Part shown: in pieces, positions 14,380 through 25,372 of the stretch
Layout: every line of letters starts with the position of its first letter
Position numbering within the stretch: the first letter of the stretch is position 1
Source: Pseudorasbora parva
Lineage: Eukaryota > Chordata > Actinopteri > Cypriniformes > Gobionidae
DNA: 64,000 nt
Assembly: GCF_024679245.1 (NCBI RefSeq)
Contig: NC_090172.1
Coordinates: forward strand, 6,032,446-6,096,445
Direction of reading: 5' to 3'
The notes under the pieces: generated by a model
Told to the model about the DNA's origin: nothing
The model's database searches: none
What the model saw: the letters and a program-made list of their open reading frames with translations, nothing else
Translations under genes and position numbers: made by a program

Positions 14380-14919
14380 GTCTGAGAAGAACACAGCACG
14401 AACTTGAGCGGTGGCCGTGACGATAACGTTACATTTCAACGGACGTCAGACCCATCCAGCCAGGCTCCGAGACAGAACTAGGAGGAACATTGATAAGGTA
14501 AGAGAAACTTTGTCTACCGTTAACGTTTTTACCTCACGTATATCTGACGGGACTTGAGTCTGGCCGTAATTTCAGCGCTAACGCTTGATAGCGTGTAAAT
14601 TAACTTTTAAGATAGCACTCGAAATGTTCGTAATCTTCATTCAAACTATAACGTTCGGTTATTTTAGCCCCTCATTGGGCGGGTGAGTAATAACCTAAAT
14701 GCATGCAAACTGTCTAAATTCATTTTGTGGGGGCATTGACCGTGTCAAGGGAAAGAGTTATAACAATAACATTTCTCGAAACAAGTGCAGTTATAGCCTA
14801 TATAAGCTACAATATTTTCTGCTTATCTTTTTTTAGACTCCAGTTCAAAAGAAAAGTGTGTTTTTTCGCTGAGCACTCTGCAGTCCGAGCGCGCTGAAGC
14901 GCTTGCTCATATATCTGAG
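14380..14919 (+). other. Putative 5' untranslated exons and promoter of the gene-like sequence
   Basis: 14380-14497 is a GC-rich block ending in 'gataag' before the donor 'gtaaga' at 14498. 14837-14919 is bounded by 'ttttttag' and the donor 'gtaaat'. Neither has a convincing start codon linked to the exon at 15990-16107. They are placed only by splice-like signals and position. Confidence 0.25.
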
Positions 14920-15137
14920 GTAAATCATTAACACCATCACTGCTTACAGTATTGAACTAAATAAATTACAATCGCCTAAAACGAATAAGCAGGTTACTTT
15001 TCTGAAAAAGAGTGCTCCCGAGTCTGTGTTTCTCACAGTTTGCGTGAATCGCGGCACAGTTCCACACACACACAAAATACCGGCAGTTCAATAGTGAAAC
15101 TCGCAGCTCTTAAAGGGGCCACACTCTATTCCAGCTC

Positions 15138-15760
15138 TTAAAGGGTTAGTTCACCCAAAAATGAAATTAATGTCATTAACTCCTCACCCTAATGTCGTTC
15201 CTTACTTTTAAGACCTCCATCTTCACACACAGTTTAAGATATTTTATATTTTAGTCCCAGAGCATATGCAGTCAATGCCCACTTTACTGTCCATTTCCAG
15301 AAAGCTAATAAAAACATAATCAAAGTAGTCCATATGTGACATCAGTTGGTTGATTAGATTCTCTTGAAGCATCGAAAATACATTTTGGTCCAAAAATATC
15401 AAAAAGACTTTATTCAGCATTGTCTTCTCTTTCGTGTTCCTAAAAAAAGATTAAAACGGTTCGTGAATCAGTGAATTGATCAATGATTCGGATCGCCAAT
15501 GTCACGTGATTTCAGCAGTTTGGGAGTTCGACACGCGATCCGAACTGCTGAAATCACGTGACATTGGCGATCCGAATCATTGATTAATTCACTGATTCAT
15601 GAACCATTTTAATCTTTTTTTGAGGAACACGTCATAGATTGAAAGTCATAGTTTTTGTGATACTTGGACCAAAATGTATTTTCGATGCTTCGAGATTCGA
15701 ATTAACTAACTGATGTCACATATGGACTGCTTTGATGATGATTTTATAAAAGTGAATGTT
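15138..15760. mobile_element. TTAA-type element (family C) with near-perfect central hairpin
   Basis: It starts 'ttaaagggttagttcaccc', the common fish MITE terminus also at 16988, 31935 and in reverse at 17619 and 32623. Arms from about 15350 to 15720 are inverted repeats. The core 15481-15520 is perfectly complementary to 15543-15582 (40 bp, 22-bp loop) and includes CACGTG on each arm. The right terminus is missing. Non-coding. Confidence 0.7.
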
Positions 15761-15986
15761 TTAGGTCGGCATATAGCAGAGAATAGAATGGGCACACGAC
15801 TACTCGTTTACGTATGGCATTTGCCATACCCTGGCATTCCACATTTTTAGACCTAACTGTTGATTCACTAATGAGTTGTTGTTGTTGTAATTTAGTACGG
15901 TTGTGCTGGGGATTCTGTTTTGTGTTCACCATCTTCTAAACTTATTTCTGTATGCTCTACTTTTAAGATCAATTTAAGTTCATGCG

Positions 15987-16107
15987 AATTACAACAGTTC
16001 CTTTGGTGACAAGTTGGATTACAAGTTCTTGGTGCAGTTGGACAAGCACTCCACCAAACTGTTGGAGGTCATCAGGAGCAAGGGAGGAGTCCACCAGGAC
16101 ATTGCAG
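15987..16107 (+). pseudogene. Gene-like exon 3 of the 14.1-18.4 kb element
   Basis: An open frame reads SSFGDKLDYKFLVQLDKHST and continues KLLEVIRSKGG before donor 'gttttag' at 16108, exiting in phase 1. The acceptor is uncertain ('ttacaacag' at about 15994 or an earlier AG). Exons 3, 4 and 5 join in frame, which argues for a real, once-spliced gene. From memory the pattern resembles multicopy fish proteins annotated as SAMD3-like or uncharacterised, which have no established function. I see no start codon in frame. Confidence 0.45.
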
Positions 16108-16228
16108 GTTTTAGATGAGGTATCTATGAATTTGATAATCAGTGGGATCCATGGCTGAATAGTGTTTTTTTTTTTTTTTGTAATTGTTTAATTTTAATTC
16201 ATAGTTATTGTTCTTACTCAGACTGCAG

Positions 16229-16311
16229 ACATCACCATCAGAAGAGAATGCATCCTCAAATCTCTGATCTACCTCGGCGAACCTTTTGCGCACCTTTTCA
16301 AAGAATACCAG
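16229..16311 (+). pseudogene. Gene-like exon 4 of the same sequence
   Basis: The acceptor 'actgcag' ends at 16228 and the donor 'gtaagg' begins at 16312. Joined to exon 3 it gives ...HQDIADITIRRECILKSLIY, then LGEPFAHLFKEYQ, with a clean 1/2 split Asp codon. 'RRECxLxSLxxYLGE' followed by 'EY' is the strongest family-like pattern in this gene. Product unrecognised beyond that resemblance. Confidence 0.5.
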
Positions 16312-16861
16312 GTAAGGGCATCTCTCTCACTTCCTCACACAAATAACACCTACAGACTAACATGGTCATAGTCTAGGTTTTCCTAGCCACTTTTAATAAA
16401 TAGGGGTGTGATGAGAAACTCAGCTCACAAGATGAGATTTTAACACTATTTATGAGAAATCTTTGATGCTGAATTTTGAGCTGTGAACACTTAGACCATG
16501 TCCAGACGTACTAAAACAATCTTTTTTTTCCTTGTCTTCCCTGGAACACTGTCAAAATAAGTGTGTCCAAAGGAATCCATTTGCAAATGACTTAACACCT
16601 ATATGCTATGTAAAATCCATGCCTGGTCCTCTCTCTTCCTTCACTGTCGTCGCTCCTCCTTTTATTCTCCCTTCACTCCTCTGTGAAAGCTCTGAGACCA
16701 GTGTGACGTGCAGTTGGCACTGATCATCCAATTACTTACCGGCCTCGCTTTGCTCTCACTCGTCACGCGCCTATTCAAGTTCAGTTTAGAGTGTGTAAGA
16801 GCTGAAAATGGGAGAGTTCTGAAACTATAATGTACTTATTTTCTCTTTCTTTTTTATGCAG

Positions 16862-16999
16862 GAAAATGAGATTGAAGAACTGGAGCAAACGATCTTTATC
16901 ACTGGGAAAGAGGATCCTCTTCATCCACCAAAAGACATTAAAATTGTCCGGAACCTGCTTGCTATATTGCATACAAATAGGTTATATTTAAAGGTTTAG
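16862..16999 (+). pseudogene. Gene-like exon 5, truncated by a TTAA element
   Basis: The acceptor 'tttttatgcag' ends at 16861. The frame continues in phase 0 as ENEIEELEQTIFITGKED, then HPPKDIKIVRNLL, and stops at 'tag' (16997-16999). The last codons derive from the TTAA element inserted at 16988, so the natural C-terminus is lost. Compared with the family as I remember it, a long C-terminal helical region should follow. The copy is therefore probably dead. Confidence 0.5.
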
Positions 17000-17619
17000 T
17001 TCGCCCAAAAACGAATATTCTGTCATTAAAGGTCCCGTTCTTCGCAATTCCATCTTTCAAACTTTAGTTAGTGTGAAATGTTGCTGTTAGAGCATAAATA
17101 ATACCTGTAAAATTATAAAGCTCAAAGTTCAATGCCAAGCGAGATATTTTATTTAACAGAAGTTCCCTTTCAAAGCCTACAGCGAACAGCCGGTTTGGAC
17201 TACACCGCTGCACTTCCTGCTGTAATGACGTCACTAGAACCGTTTGTTGACTAACCCTCCACCCACAAGAACACACAAAATAGGGGGCGTGGTCTCGTTG
17301 CTCTCCTACGTGGAGAAGAGCGCGCATTCAGCGCTTGCATCGCCCCGTTATGGTAAGAGGCGGGACCTTTCCGGGCAAAGTGCGCTAAGCTGCTGTCCAA
17401 TCACATCACGGGAAGCGCTGGCCCAATCAGAACTCTTTATGGGTCTTAAGAGAGAGAAATGACATTGGTGTCATTAAAGGCCTGTCTGAGCCATCGGATT
17501 TCAACTAAAATATCTTCAATTGTGTTCCGAAGATGAACAGAGGTCTCACGAGTGTCGAACAACATGAGGATAAGTGATTAATGACAGAATTTTTATTTTT
17601 GGGTAAACTAACCCTTTAA
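16988..17619. mobile_element. TTAA element (family C) with a nested element
   Basis: TTAA with 'aaggtttagttcgccc' at the left and 'gggtaaactaaccctttaa' at the right are inverted termini. About 17026-17460 is foreign to the family ('aggtcccgttcttcgc', 'tagtgtgaaatgttgctg'), similar to the THAP-type family at 18354 and 22554. The 62-87-codon ORFs here have no recognisable product. Confidence 0.65.
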
Positions 17620-17985
17620 ATGTAGAGCTTACAGCTCTGTATCAGAAACTGATGCAGTGATCACTGTTCACTGTCTGAGGAGCAGTTCCAGGATTTGTCT
17701 CTGGTGTTCAGCTGAAAGAGACTGTTCATCATATACATTTATGGACATGAAATACATTTGTATCTTAATATTTTAATTGTATTTTAGGATGTTTTATGGC
17801 GAACTGTGTTGTCAGGACAAACATTCCTAATTTAATATTACTACTAATGTGATGTCATCGAGTGGTGATTTGATTATTTGTAACAAATTTGTATTTTTGT
17901 GTGAAGCAGACTGTTCTTCATACATGTGAACATGTTCATTGAACAATAAATATAAATGTGTTCTAAAGGAAAGTGTTATGATAGT
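17620..17985 (+). other. Probable 3' untranslated region of the gene-like sequence
   Basis: Non-repetitive AT-rich sequence with AATAAA at 17944-17949 followed by a GT-rich patch, directly after the interrupting TTAA element. Confidence 0.35.
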
Positions 17986-18353
17986 CATTGATCAAAATGT
18001 TTTAAAAGCTTTTTTTTGTTTTGATTATACATTTTAAATAATGACATCTTAATTTGAGACAACCTAAAATAATTAATTTACTTTGGCCTATAAATATTAC
18101 TTTGTTTTAATTTAAATAATTAGTTTATCCCAACATAAAATAATGATTTGTTAGTTTGATCCAATTTAAAATAATTAGTTTGTTCCAATCTAAAATAATT
18201 AGTTTGATCAACCTTTAAAAAGTGGTTGCATGGATTTAAACTTTTCAAATTAAACTAAATTAAATTATTTACTTGAGTCAATGTAAAATATTTCGTGTGA
18301 TCGATTACTTCAATTTTTTTAAGTTGATCCAAGGGTTTTATTTTTTCAGTGTA

Positions 18354-19610
18354 GCTAGTGTGTAATGTTGCTGTTTGAGCATAAACAACATATGCAAAGT
18401 TACAACGTTCAAAGTTTAAAGCAAAGGGAGATATTTGCTTTTAAAAAATTAAATTCCTAAGGAATACAGCGAATGGCCGGTAGGGACTACAAACATTCCT
18501 CCAGGGTTGCTGACATCACCAGCCCCAATATTAATGTTTAAAATACATAAACCCCTCCTCCGAGAATATTAAATAAGGGAGGCTAGGCCATTTTTTATTG
18601 CTGTGGAGAAGAGTTGTTTGTAGGCTGGAGAGTTTGTGCCGCAATGCCGACCGAATACTGTTATTTTCATCTGGATTGCAGGTCCACTTTGTTCAGCCTT
18701 CCTAGGGATGGGGGAGTTAGGGATCAATGGTTAAAATGTATTTTTAACTCGGTCCCTCATAATTATTACCCTAATCTCGCTCTGTGTTCTGCACATTTTA
18801 TGGAGGAAAGCTTACACAATCTTTGCGAGTTCAATGCAGGATTCGCACAACGTCTTGTCCTGAAAGATGGAGCAGTTCCAACTTTAAAAACGGGCCACAA
18901 GCTGTAAGTAGGATTTATTTTTTGTAGATGTGTTTTCCTCTAATAGTTGTTAATTGTATATTGTAGCAAGGAAGTAAACAAATGACAATGCTGTTTGGCT
19001 CTGCAAACCAGTTTGTTAAATGCTTATTCATACTTAACGTTATCCGACAAACACCTAACGTTACAAACTTTTTTAAATCTCAACAGCGAATTTGCTTGGA
19101 ATTAGTGTAAATTATTCTTATTAGCGCTTATAATGTTTATCTACATGCTTGTTTATCTACAGGCATGCTAAACAGGTTCTGTGTTTGATTTGGCTACTAT
19201 AGCAAAGCCAATGTTTAGTGTTCATTTTGGGTTAATAGTTCTTGCGACAGATAGTTGGCTATAATCGTTTTAAAAATACAAAAGGTGCCATTCAGTGGCG
19301 ATCACTATAGATCCGCAGTCTTTACAGACTACCAGTAAAGGTAAGGGGTTTCTGAAATACGTGCACTAGGCACTTAGAGAATCAGAACACAGCTAACCAA
19401 TCTGAGCCTATGGCATATTTTTGAGGGACCGGCTTCATAGAACCCGGAAACCATCAGACCGTTTTTACAAGGAGAGACAGAGCAGTGTAGAATAAAGGTA
19501 AAATATTTGAAAAATAATGTTTTTTTTTTTTTAAACGAAGCATGAACACGTTACAGTGCACCCCACAAACACAATCAAGCCTTCGAAAGAATGTTTTACC
19601 ACCCCTTTAA
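18354..19610 (+). mobile_element. THAP-domain transposon fragment (Kolobok- or P-like)
   Basis: It starts inside the element ('gctagtgtgtaatgttgctg', shared with 22590 and, in reverse, 48960-49000) and ends 'ttaccacccctttaa', a TTAA terminus whose reverse (AAAGGGGTGGT) matches the end of the copy at 48255-49012. It carries a THAP-encoding exon at 18644-18903. The left end is lost at the junction with the preceding TIR element. Confidence 0.6.
18644..18903 (+). pseudogene. THAP zinc-finger exon of a DNA transposon
   Basis: From ATG 18644 the frame reads MPTEYCYFHLDC, FSLPRD, DQWLKCIF, LCSAHF and LKDGAVPTL. This is the order expected of a THAP (C2CH) DNA-binding domain: paired cysteines near the N-terminus, an invariant Trp, Cys-x2-His, and the AVPT box. 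The first cysteine pair is spaced C-x5-C, slightly wider than the usual C-x2-4-C. The upstream in-frame ATG at 18614 is less likely because THAP domains normally begin at the protein start (M-P-x). A donor 'gtaagt' follows at 18904, so this is a first coding exon; no catalytic domain is seen downstream. THAP domains occur in P-element and some Kolobok transposases; the TTAA end favours Kolobok. Confidence 0.65.
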
Positions 19611-20709
19611 GGTGTAAGGGAAGGGTCAACAGTAATTATAGATGTAAATACAGAAAGTATTGCATGCAGGTATTTATTCTCAACATTGTATTTCCTCAAA
19701 ATGTAACTAGTTTAATCTCACATTATAATGACTTTAATCTTGAGATATTTTTACTTTTTATTATTGCTTAGCCCTAATCCTCTTCTGTAACACTTAATAT
19801 AAAGGCTACGATTGAAGCCGTTGCACTTTAAACATTACACTTTACTTACTTAAGAAAGTACTGGTAATGTAAGATAACTACATGGGTTAAGGTTAGGTTT
19901 AGGGGTAGGTTCATGATTAGTACCTAGTTATTACCCAGTTATTGCAATTACTATAATACATACATAGTATGTAAAAGGAGAACAGGACTGTAAAATAAAG
20001 TGTTAACTTTTTTATATTTCAAATTTTTGTTGTTGTTGAAAGCGAATTTCTCAGGTGTAAACTATACTATACTATACGATACCACACCACACCATGTTAT
20101 ACTATACTGTACTGTACTGTACTGTAATGTACTGTACTGATAGCGTACTATACTATACAATATCATACTATACTGTACTATACTTTATCATACTTTATCT
20201 TACTATACTATATCATACGATATCATACTACACTATACACTCTTAGAAGAAAAGGTTCTATCGGCCATACGTATTTGGAAACCCTAAAAGGTTCACTGTA
20301 AAAAATGCTTTTCGTACTTTGTATTTTTGTCTTGTTTCTAGTCTAAACATCTAAAAATTCTTAAAAAACGAAGTATCTGATAATATATCTGTAATATATC
20401 TGCTTATTTTAAGCAAAAACTCTTAATTTTGAGTTATTTTTTCCCAAAACAAGAGAATGACTTTTACTCACTCTTAGAATCCCTCCACTTTTATGTGTTC
20501 ATGGTTCATCACTTTTATGCTGTCCCAGATTATGTGTGTGGCGCTGAACTGAAGCAAGAAGCAGGCTTTTGAGCTGGTAGGTTAATGTCACTCCACTCCA
20601 GTTGTATAAACTGTTCCAGGTCGGCTCTCTAATTATATAGATTATAATTTCTTGTTTAGTTAATATAAAATCAATAGCACACTTGCAGTAGATTTGTACT
20701 ATCAAACTA
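19611..20709. other. Intronic stretch with MITEs and simple repeats
   Basis: 19788-20006 is a short MITE (left 'taacacttaatataaagg', right 'aaataaagtgtta'). 20050-20240 is a degenerate (ACTAT)n/(ACTGT)n tract. 20285-20460 ('actgtaaaaaatgctttt' onward) resembles a common fish repeat. No gene. Confidence 0.5.
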
Positions 20710-21033
20710 CAGTTTGGCAAAAAAAAGTATTTAGTCAGCCACCAGTTGTGCAAGTTCTCCCACTTAAAAAGATTAGAGAGGGCTGCAATTTTCATCATAG
20801 GTACACTTCAACTATGAGAGACAGAATGAGAAAAAAAAGCTCATTATCCGCCCTTCATATCCAAATTCATTAAACCTGGGAATTTTAGGAAGGTCACAAT
20901 CCCCCCGTTTTAGCCACTTTTATGTGGGTATCCGCGGGTACCCTACCCGTTGCAGGATTCTAGACCAAAGTAACAAAGGCTACCATCACTAACACTACGC
21001 CACCAGGGTCTCAAATCCTGCAGTGGCAAACGT

Positions 21034-21762
21034 GTGCCCCTGCTTAAGCCAGTACATCTCCGGGCATGTCTGAAGTTAGCTAGAGAGCATTTGGATGATG
21101 CAGAAGAGGACTGGGAGAATGTCATATGGTCAGATGAAACTAAAATAGAACTTCTTAGTAAAAATTCAACTTGTCGTGTTTGGTGGAGAAAGAATGCTGA
21201 GTTGCACCATACCTACTGTGAAGCATGGGGGTGGAAACATCATGCTTTGGGGCTGTTTTTCTGCAAAGGAACCAGGACTGATCGTGTAAATAAAAGAATG
21301 AATGGGGCCATGTACCGTGAGATTTTGAGTAAAAACCTCATTCCATCAGCAAGGGCATTGAAGATGAAACGTGGCTGGGTCTTTCAGCATGACAATGATC
21401 CCAAACACACCACCCGGACAACGAGGGAGTGGCTTCGTGAGAAGCATTTCAAGGTCGTGGAGTCGCCTAGCCAGTCTCCAGATCTTAACCCTATAGAAAA
21501 TCTTTGGAGGGAGTTGAAAATCTGTGTTGCCCAGCGACACCCCCAAAATATTGTGAAATGTTTTGGGTGTAACCCTGGCATCCTGGCCAAACTTTGCCCA
21601 TGGGCCTCTGTCCATCATGGCCTTCTAATCATCCCTCTCCTGATTGGCTTAATCACTCTCCTCTCCACCAATCAGCTGGTATGTGGTGAGTGTTCTGGCA
21701 CAATATGGCTGCCGTTGATCCAGAAAAAGCGCTATATAAATGTAACTAATTATTATTATTAA
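21034..21762 (+). pseudogene. Tc1-like transposase, N-truncated and interrupted
   Basis: The open frame gives 242 residues; about the first 175 are Tc1 transposase. Motifs in order: [32 protein letters not shown] (first catalytic Asp), [13 protein letters not shown] (second Asp), [15 protein letters not shown] (catalytic Glu). All three DDE residues are present. After AQRHPQNI the frame enters an inserted retroposon and ends aberrantly; the proper continuation (ITALEEICMEEWAKL-like) resumes after about 21766. The paired-type DNA-binding region is missing at the N-terminus (family length is about 340 residues). Not functional. Confidence 0.92.
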
Positions 21763-21765
21763 AAC
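21553..21765 (+). mobile_element. Retroposon (SINE- or LINE-tail-like) inserted in the Tc1 transposase
   Basis: The foreign segment ends 'gcgctatataaatgtaac' followed by an (ATT)n tail, the hallmark of a common fish non-LTR retroposon 3' end. The imperfect AAAATAT/AAAACAT at the two junctions may be the target duplication. Confidence 0.65.
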
Positions 21766-22097
21766 ATCACTGCTCTAGAGGAGATCTGCATGGAGGAATG
21801 GGCCAAACTAGCAGCAACAGTGTACAGTGTGTAAAACTTTTGACCTCTGTCATTGCCAACAAAGAGTATATAACAAAGTATTGAGATGAACTTTTGTTAT
21901 TGACCAAATACTTATTGTCCACCATAATTTGCAAATAAATTCTTTAAAAATCAGACAATGTGATTTTCTGGATTTTTTTCTCATTCTGTCGCTCATAGTT
22001 GAAGTGTACCAATGATGAAAATTGCAGGCCTCTCTCATCTTTTTAAGTGGGAGAACTTGCCTATTGGTGCCTGACTAAATACTTTTTTGCCCCACTG

Positions 22098-22553
22098 TAT
22101 ATTCGGTTTGCTTTGTGCCTATGGCCGAATCACAGCCATGCTAATATTCTGAACAACAATACTTTTGCTCGTGTGGAAAATTTGTCGTCTAATGCTCTGT
22201 AAGCTTTGATATCTGTCATCCGCATGACTCTCCAGATTCTGCGATTCAATCTCTCACTGAACACTCTCACACATTTCCCTGCAGCTGTCTGAGTGCAGTG
22301 TTTATATCACACTGATTGATTGCATCAACTGAGAGCATGTGTCAGACTCTTGAATTGGTGGATATTACAGCATTTGGTGTCTTTTTGTGTGTATAATTAA
22401 ATTTAGTTTTTGTTTCTTCATACCTGACTTTTGGAGGGAAATTGCTGGATGTCAGCACAAGAATGTATCATTGACAGATGTTTTAGTGCAGTTCAGGAGG
22501 CAGCAGCAGGACTGCTGAGGAAAGACTATCTTTATAAGAGATGGCTGCAGGCT
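22098..22553. other. Non-repeat intronic stretch
   Basis: No recognisable transposon and no ORF. It could contain conserved regulatory sequence, but nothing specific is visible. Confidence 0.3.
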
Positions 22554-23190
22554 TTAAAACGGTGCTTGATTATGATTTCACTTTTTTAACTTTAGCTAGT
22601 GTGCAATGTTGCTGTTTGAGAATAAACAATATCTGCAATGTTATAACGTTCAAAGCAAAGGGATATATTTTATTTTAAAGAAATGCTTTTTAAGGACTGC
22701 AACAAACTGCTGGTAGGGACTACAACAAACTTATGCATGGGTTTGTGACATCACTAACCCTAAAATTGACATAAGCCCCGCCCCTGAGAACACGCAACAA
22801 TGGCCATTTTGAGAAGAGGAAGAGTTGTAGTCGTACACATTTATGAGTCTGCTCAAGCTGTCGCAGCCGTCTTTTCACATTTATTGCAATACGGTATGTA
22901 ACGCAAATGAAATAGCATGGTATAAATGCAAAATGACAACATAAGTTATAACCATAATTAAACTAAACTATACCTGTTCTGTCTTCATGCAGAAGATATT
23001 CTTTGGCTCTGAAGGATCTTACAACAGTTCCCACACAAGCGATTTAAGATTATCAGAATATGCTATTTGATGACTTGAAGAAAGTTAACTCCACATCAGA
23101 TACATAAATTCATCAACTATCCATTTAGAAACGTCCTGTCTCATTCTACTTGTTGTCTCTTCTTCTTGAGTCTCTCCATCATTGACCATT
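22554..23190 (+). mobile_element. THAP-type family element, partial copy
   Basis: TTAA plus 'aacggtgcttgattatga' at the start, then 'tagctagtgtgcaatgttgc' and a GC-rich promoter-like centre. The reverse complement of 48255-49012 matches along most of its length, including 'gtcgcagccgtcttttcaca'. Homology ends near 23190. No transposase is present. Confidence 0.6.
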
Positions 23191-24490
23191 TATATAATAT
23201 AAGGTTATGTACAAACTAAAGTAGGCCTACCCAACAACTGAATCAAAAATGTCTTTATAATTACAATTTAATTCAACATAATTGAATGTAAGGACGTAGA
23301 AAATAAATTGCATTGAAATTCAAATAAATGCAAATAACTCCACAAGTGTAATTATTAACTAGAAAATGAAAGTTTAAATTAAAACTCATGAATTTAAAGA
23401 GAGACTATTGTTAAATTTAGAAATAATAATAATAATTTATTTAGGACCCATTTTAGGCTCTTGCCTTGTCACGGTTCACTTGTATACAGGATCATGTCAC
23501 TACAGTTAAAATGTATTTAAAAAATAGTTTGCAGTTTTCAGCTTGTGCTGTGAAGAAGGCGGAATAATTGTGTTCTTGTAAATGCTAATTGAGAGCCATT
23601 ATGTAGGACACACCTGTGATCCTGTTTGTCAGCTGTGATCTTCTGGAGAGACTTCAAAGCGTTGTTCTGATGACATTAGCATGTACAGCTGGTGTTCGCG
23701 CTCAGTGTTCATTCGTACAGCGTCGCTTTAAATGCCATGCTACTTTAGGCCATCATATTTCATAAAATCCTAATACTCACACCAGCTCCAACTTTTTCTT
23801 TTCTCCCTAACCTTTTAATGGGATCAAAATGTTTTAGCTCTAATTTATCTCTTGTCTTTATCCCTGCAGCACATTAAATAGTTAGGGAGAAGGAAAATGA
23901 GCAGACATTTACTTTCCAAGTGTAAGCTGGTATTATGATTTTATTAAATATGATGGCAAAAGTCTTTACTTTGCTGTAAATATTTGATAACACTTAATTT
24001 TGATGGTCCACTTTAGACACTCTACTTACTATAAGTAATTTTGCAAATACATGTTAATTAACGGAAATGAAACCTCAAAAATAGCACACACAAATATAGA
24101 CTGATCTATATTTTTCAGTACCTTCAATTAAAATGCTTTTTAGCAAACACTTCTCTTGTTTACGGGATTGCTCTTAGCAATCATAATTTTGCTGTTTGCT
24201 GTTTAAAACAGACTTAATGTCAGTGGATGCCCTATGATGCCTAGATAGGGAGCATATAGACTGAAAATAACTCAATTTGGACAAAACTAAAATGTGAGTT
24301 TAAACCTTTGGTTAGACATTTAATAAATGCATAAATGCTTTTATTATTATTAAACATTTCGATTTTTATTTCCACATTTAGAACAGTTTTCTACATTAAC
24401 ATTGATTTCTATTTGAAAGTAAATGGCCTGGGGGGGTGGGGAGAGGGATTTTTTTGGGGGCACATAATCAGAAAAAAACAACCACAACTA
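23191..24490. other. Intronic stretch, no gene
   Basis: About 23540-23900 is free of recognisable repeats and could be conserved. The remainder is AT-rich. The short ORFs near 24335-24610 overlap a G-run and have no family resemblance. Confidence 0.3.
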
Positions 24491-25372
24491 AAGCCTAGTT
24501 CACACTGCCCGATTTTTGCCCCGATTTTGAGTCGCCGACAGGTTTTGTGAAATCGCCGACAAATGCCCGAGATCACAGGCAAATCGGTGCTCGTGCACGC
24601 GAGTGACAATCACGCAGTATGAATAATCAAAGACGCGATCAGAGAGAATCGCCGACGAGTCGCCGACGCCGGTGAGATATTTGGCATGCTAAATATCTGG
24701 ACCTGTCGGCGATTCAAACTCCTGCTGTGTGAACTATGTTCTGACTGAAAATTACACCGACAGCCAATGAGAGAGTGAGATACAGGGCAGCAGGAGGTTC
24801 AGGGAGGAGTTATAAAGCAGAATTTCAGTATTTTAATAGATATATTTACAGTTCTATCAAACAGAAACAAAGGCCAAACATTTGCACATCCAGCCACAGC
24901 AGCAGCACATTAAATAATTATTTATTTACCTCAAACTGTCTTTGCAGAACACAATCCTGGCTCCCTCTGTCTCTCCAACAATTTCTTCCGCCATAATCTT
25001 TTTTCTTTTTCTCCACAAATCAGCGCACATACAATTTGAAGCAAACTTTGTGCAGTTTATCATTTTTAATAACAATTCCAAAAAAGTAAATAAAATAAAA
25101 TAAAAATTCCAACAAATCTGACGCACGTGTGATCTCGCGTTGTTTACTTGTCACATCGCACGTGTGTTTGGGAAAGTAGTTTGCACACCGGAGAGCGAGA
25201 GAGTTGTCGGCGATTCTTCCTCTTGTTCAGTCATGCAGTGTGAACTCCTCTGTCGTCAAACCATCGTGCAGTGTGAACACAGCAGTGACTGAATGATACC
25301 CCAGATAGTCATGCAGTGTGAATAGAGCTGTGACCCGACGAGTTTGAAAATCGTGCAGTCTGAACTAGGCTT
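24491..25372. mobile_element. TIR element ('gcctagttcacactgc' family)
   Basis: The left AAGCCTAGTTCACACTGC and the right end in reverse (AAGCCTAGTTCAGACTGC) are inverted termini. The interior has repeated 'tcgccgac' and 'atgcagtgtgaa' motifs and no transposase. Confidence 0.75.

Larger units (their letters stand above)
14086..18351 (+). mobile_element. 4.3-kb TIR element carrying gene-like exons
   Basis: The left end CACTGAAAAAA and the right end TTTTTTCAGTG form inverted termini flanked by TA (14084-14085, 18352-18353). Inside, in + order, are a GC-rich first-exon-like block ending at a donor near 14498, a possible exon 14837-14919, coding exons to 16987, and an AATAAA at 17944. Two TTAA elements (15138-~15760 and 16988-17619) are nested. 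Only the terminal ~11 bp match closely, so the unit boundary is an inference; an alternative is a processed or duplicated gene flanked by two solo elements. Confidence 0.45.
20710..22097 (+). mobile_element. Tc1-like transposon with long terminal inverted repeats
   Basis: The termini CAGTTTGGCAAAAAA and, in reverse, CAGTGGGGCAAAAAAG are flanked by TA (20708-20709 and 22098-22099). The inverted repeats run about 110 bp, including 'gttctcccacttaaaaag' and 'caattttcatcat'. The element encodes a transposase remnant at 21034-21550 and is interrupted by a retroposon at about 21553-21765. The DNA-binding 5' part of the gene is mostly deleted (20850-20960). Confidence 0.92.

Noticed and set aside
18614..18643. 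Upstream ATG for the THAP exon
   Set aside because: THAP domains normally start at the protein N-terminus as M-P-x; ATG 18644 fits this better.
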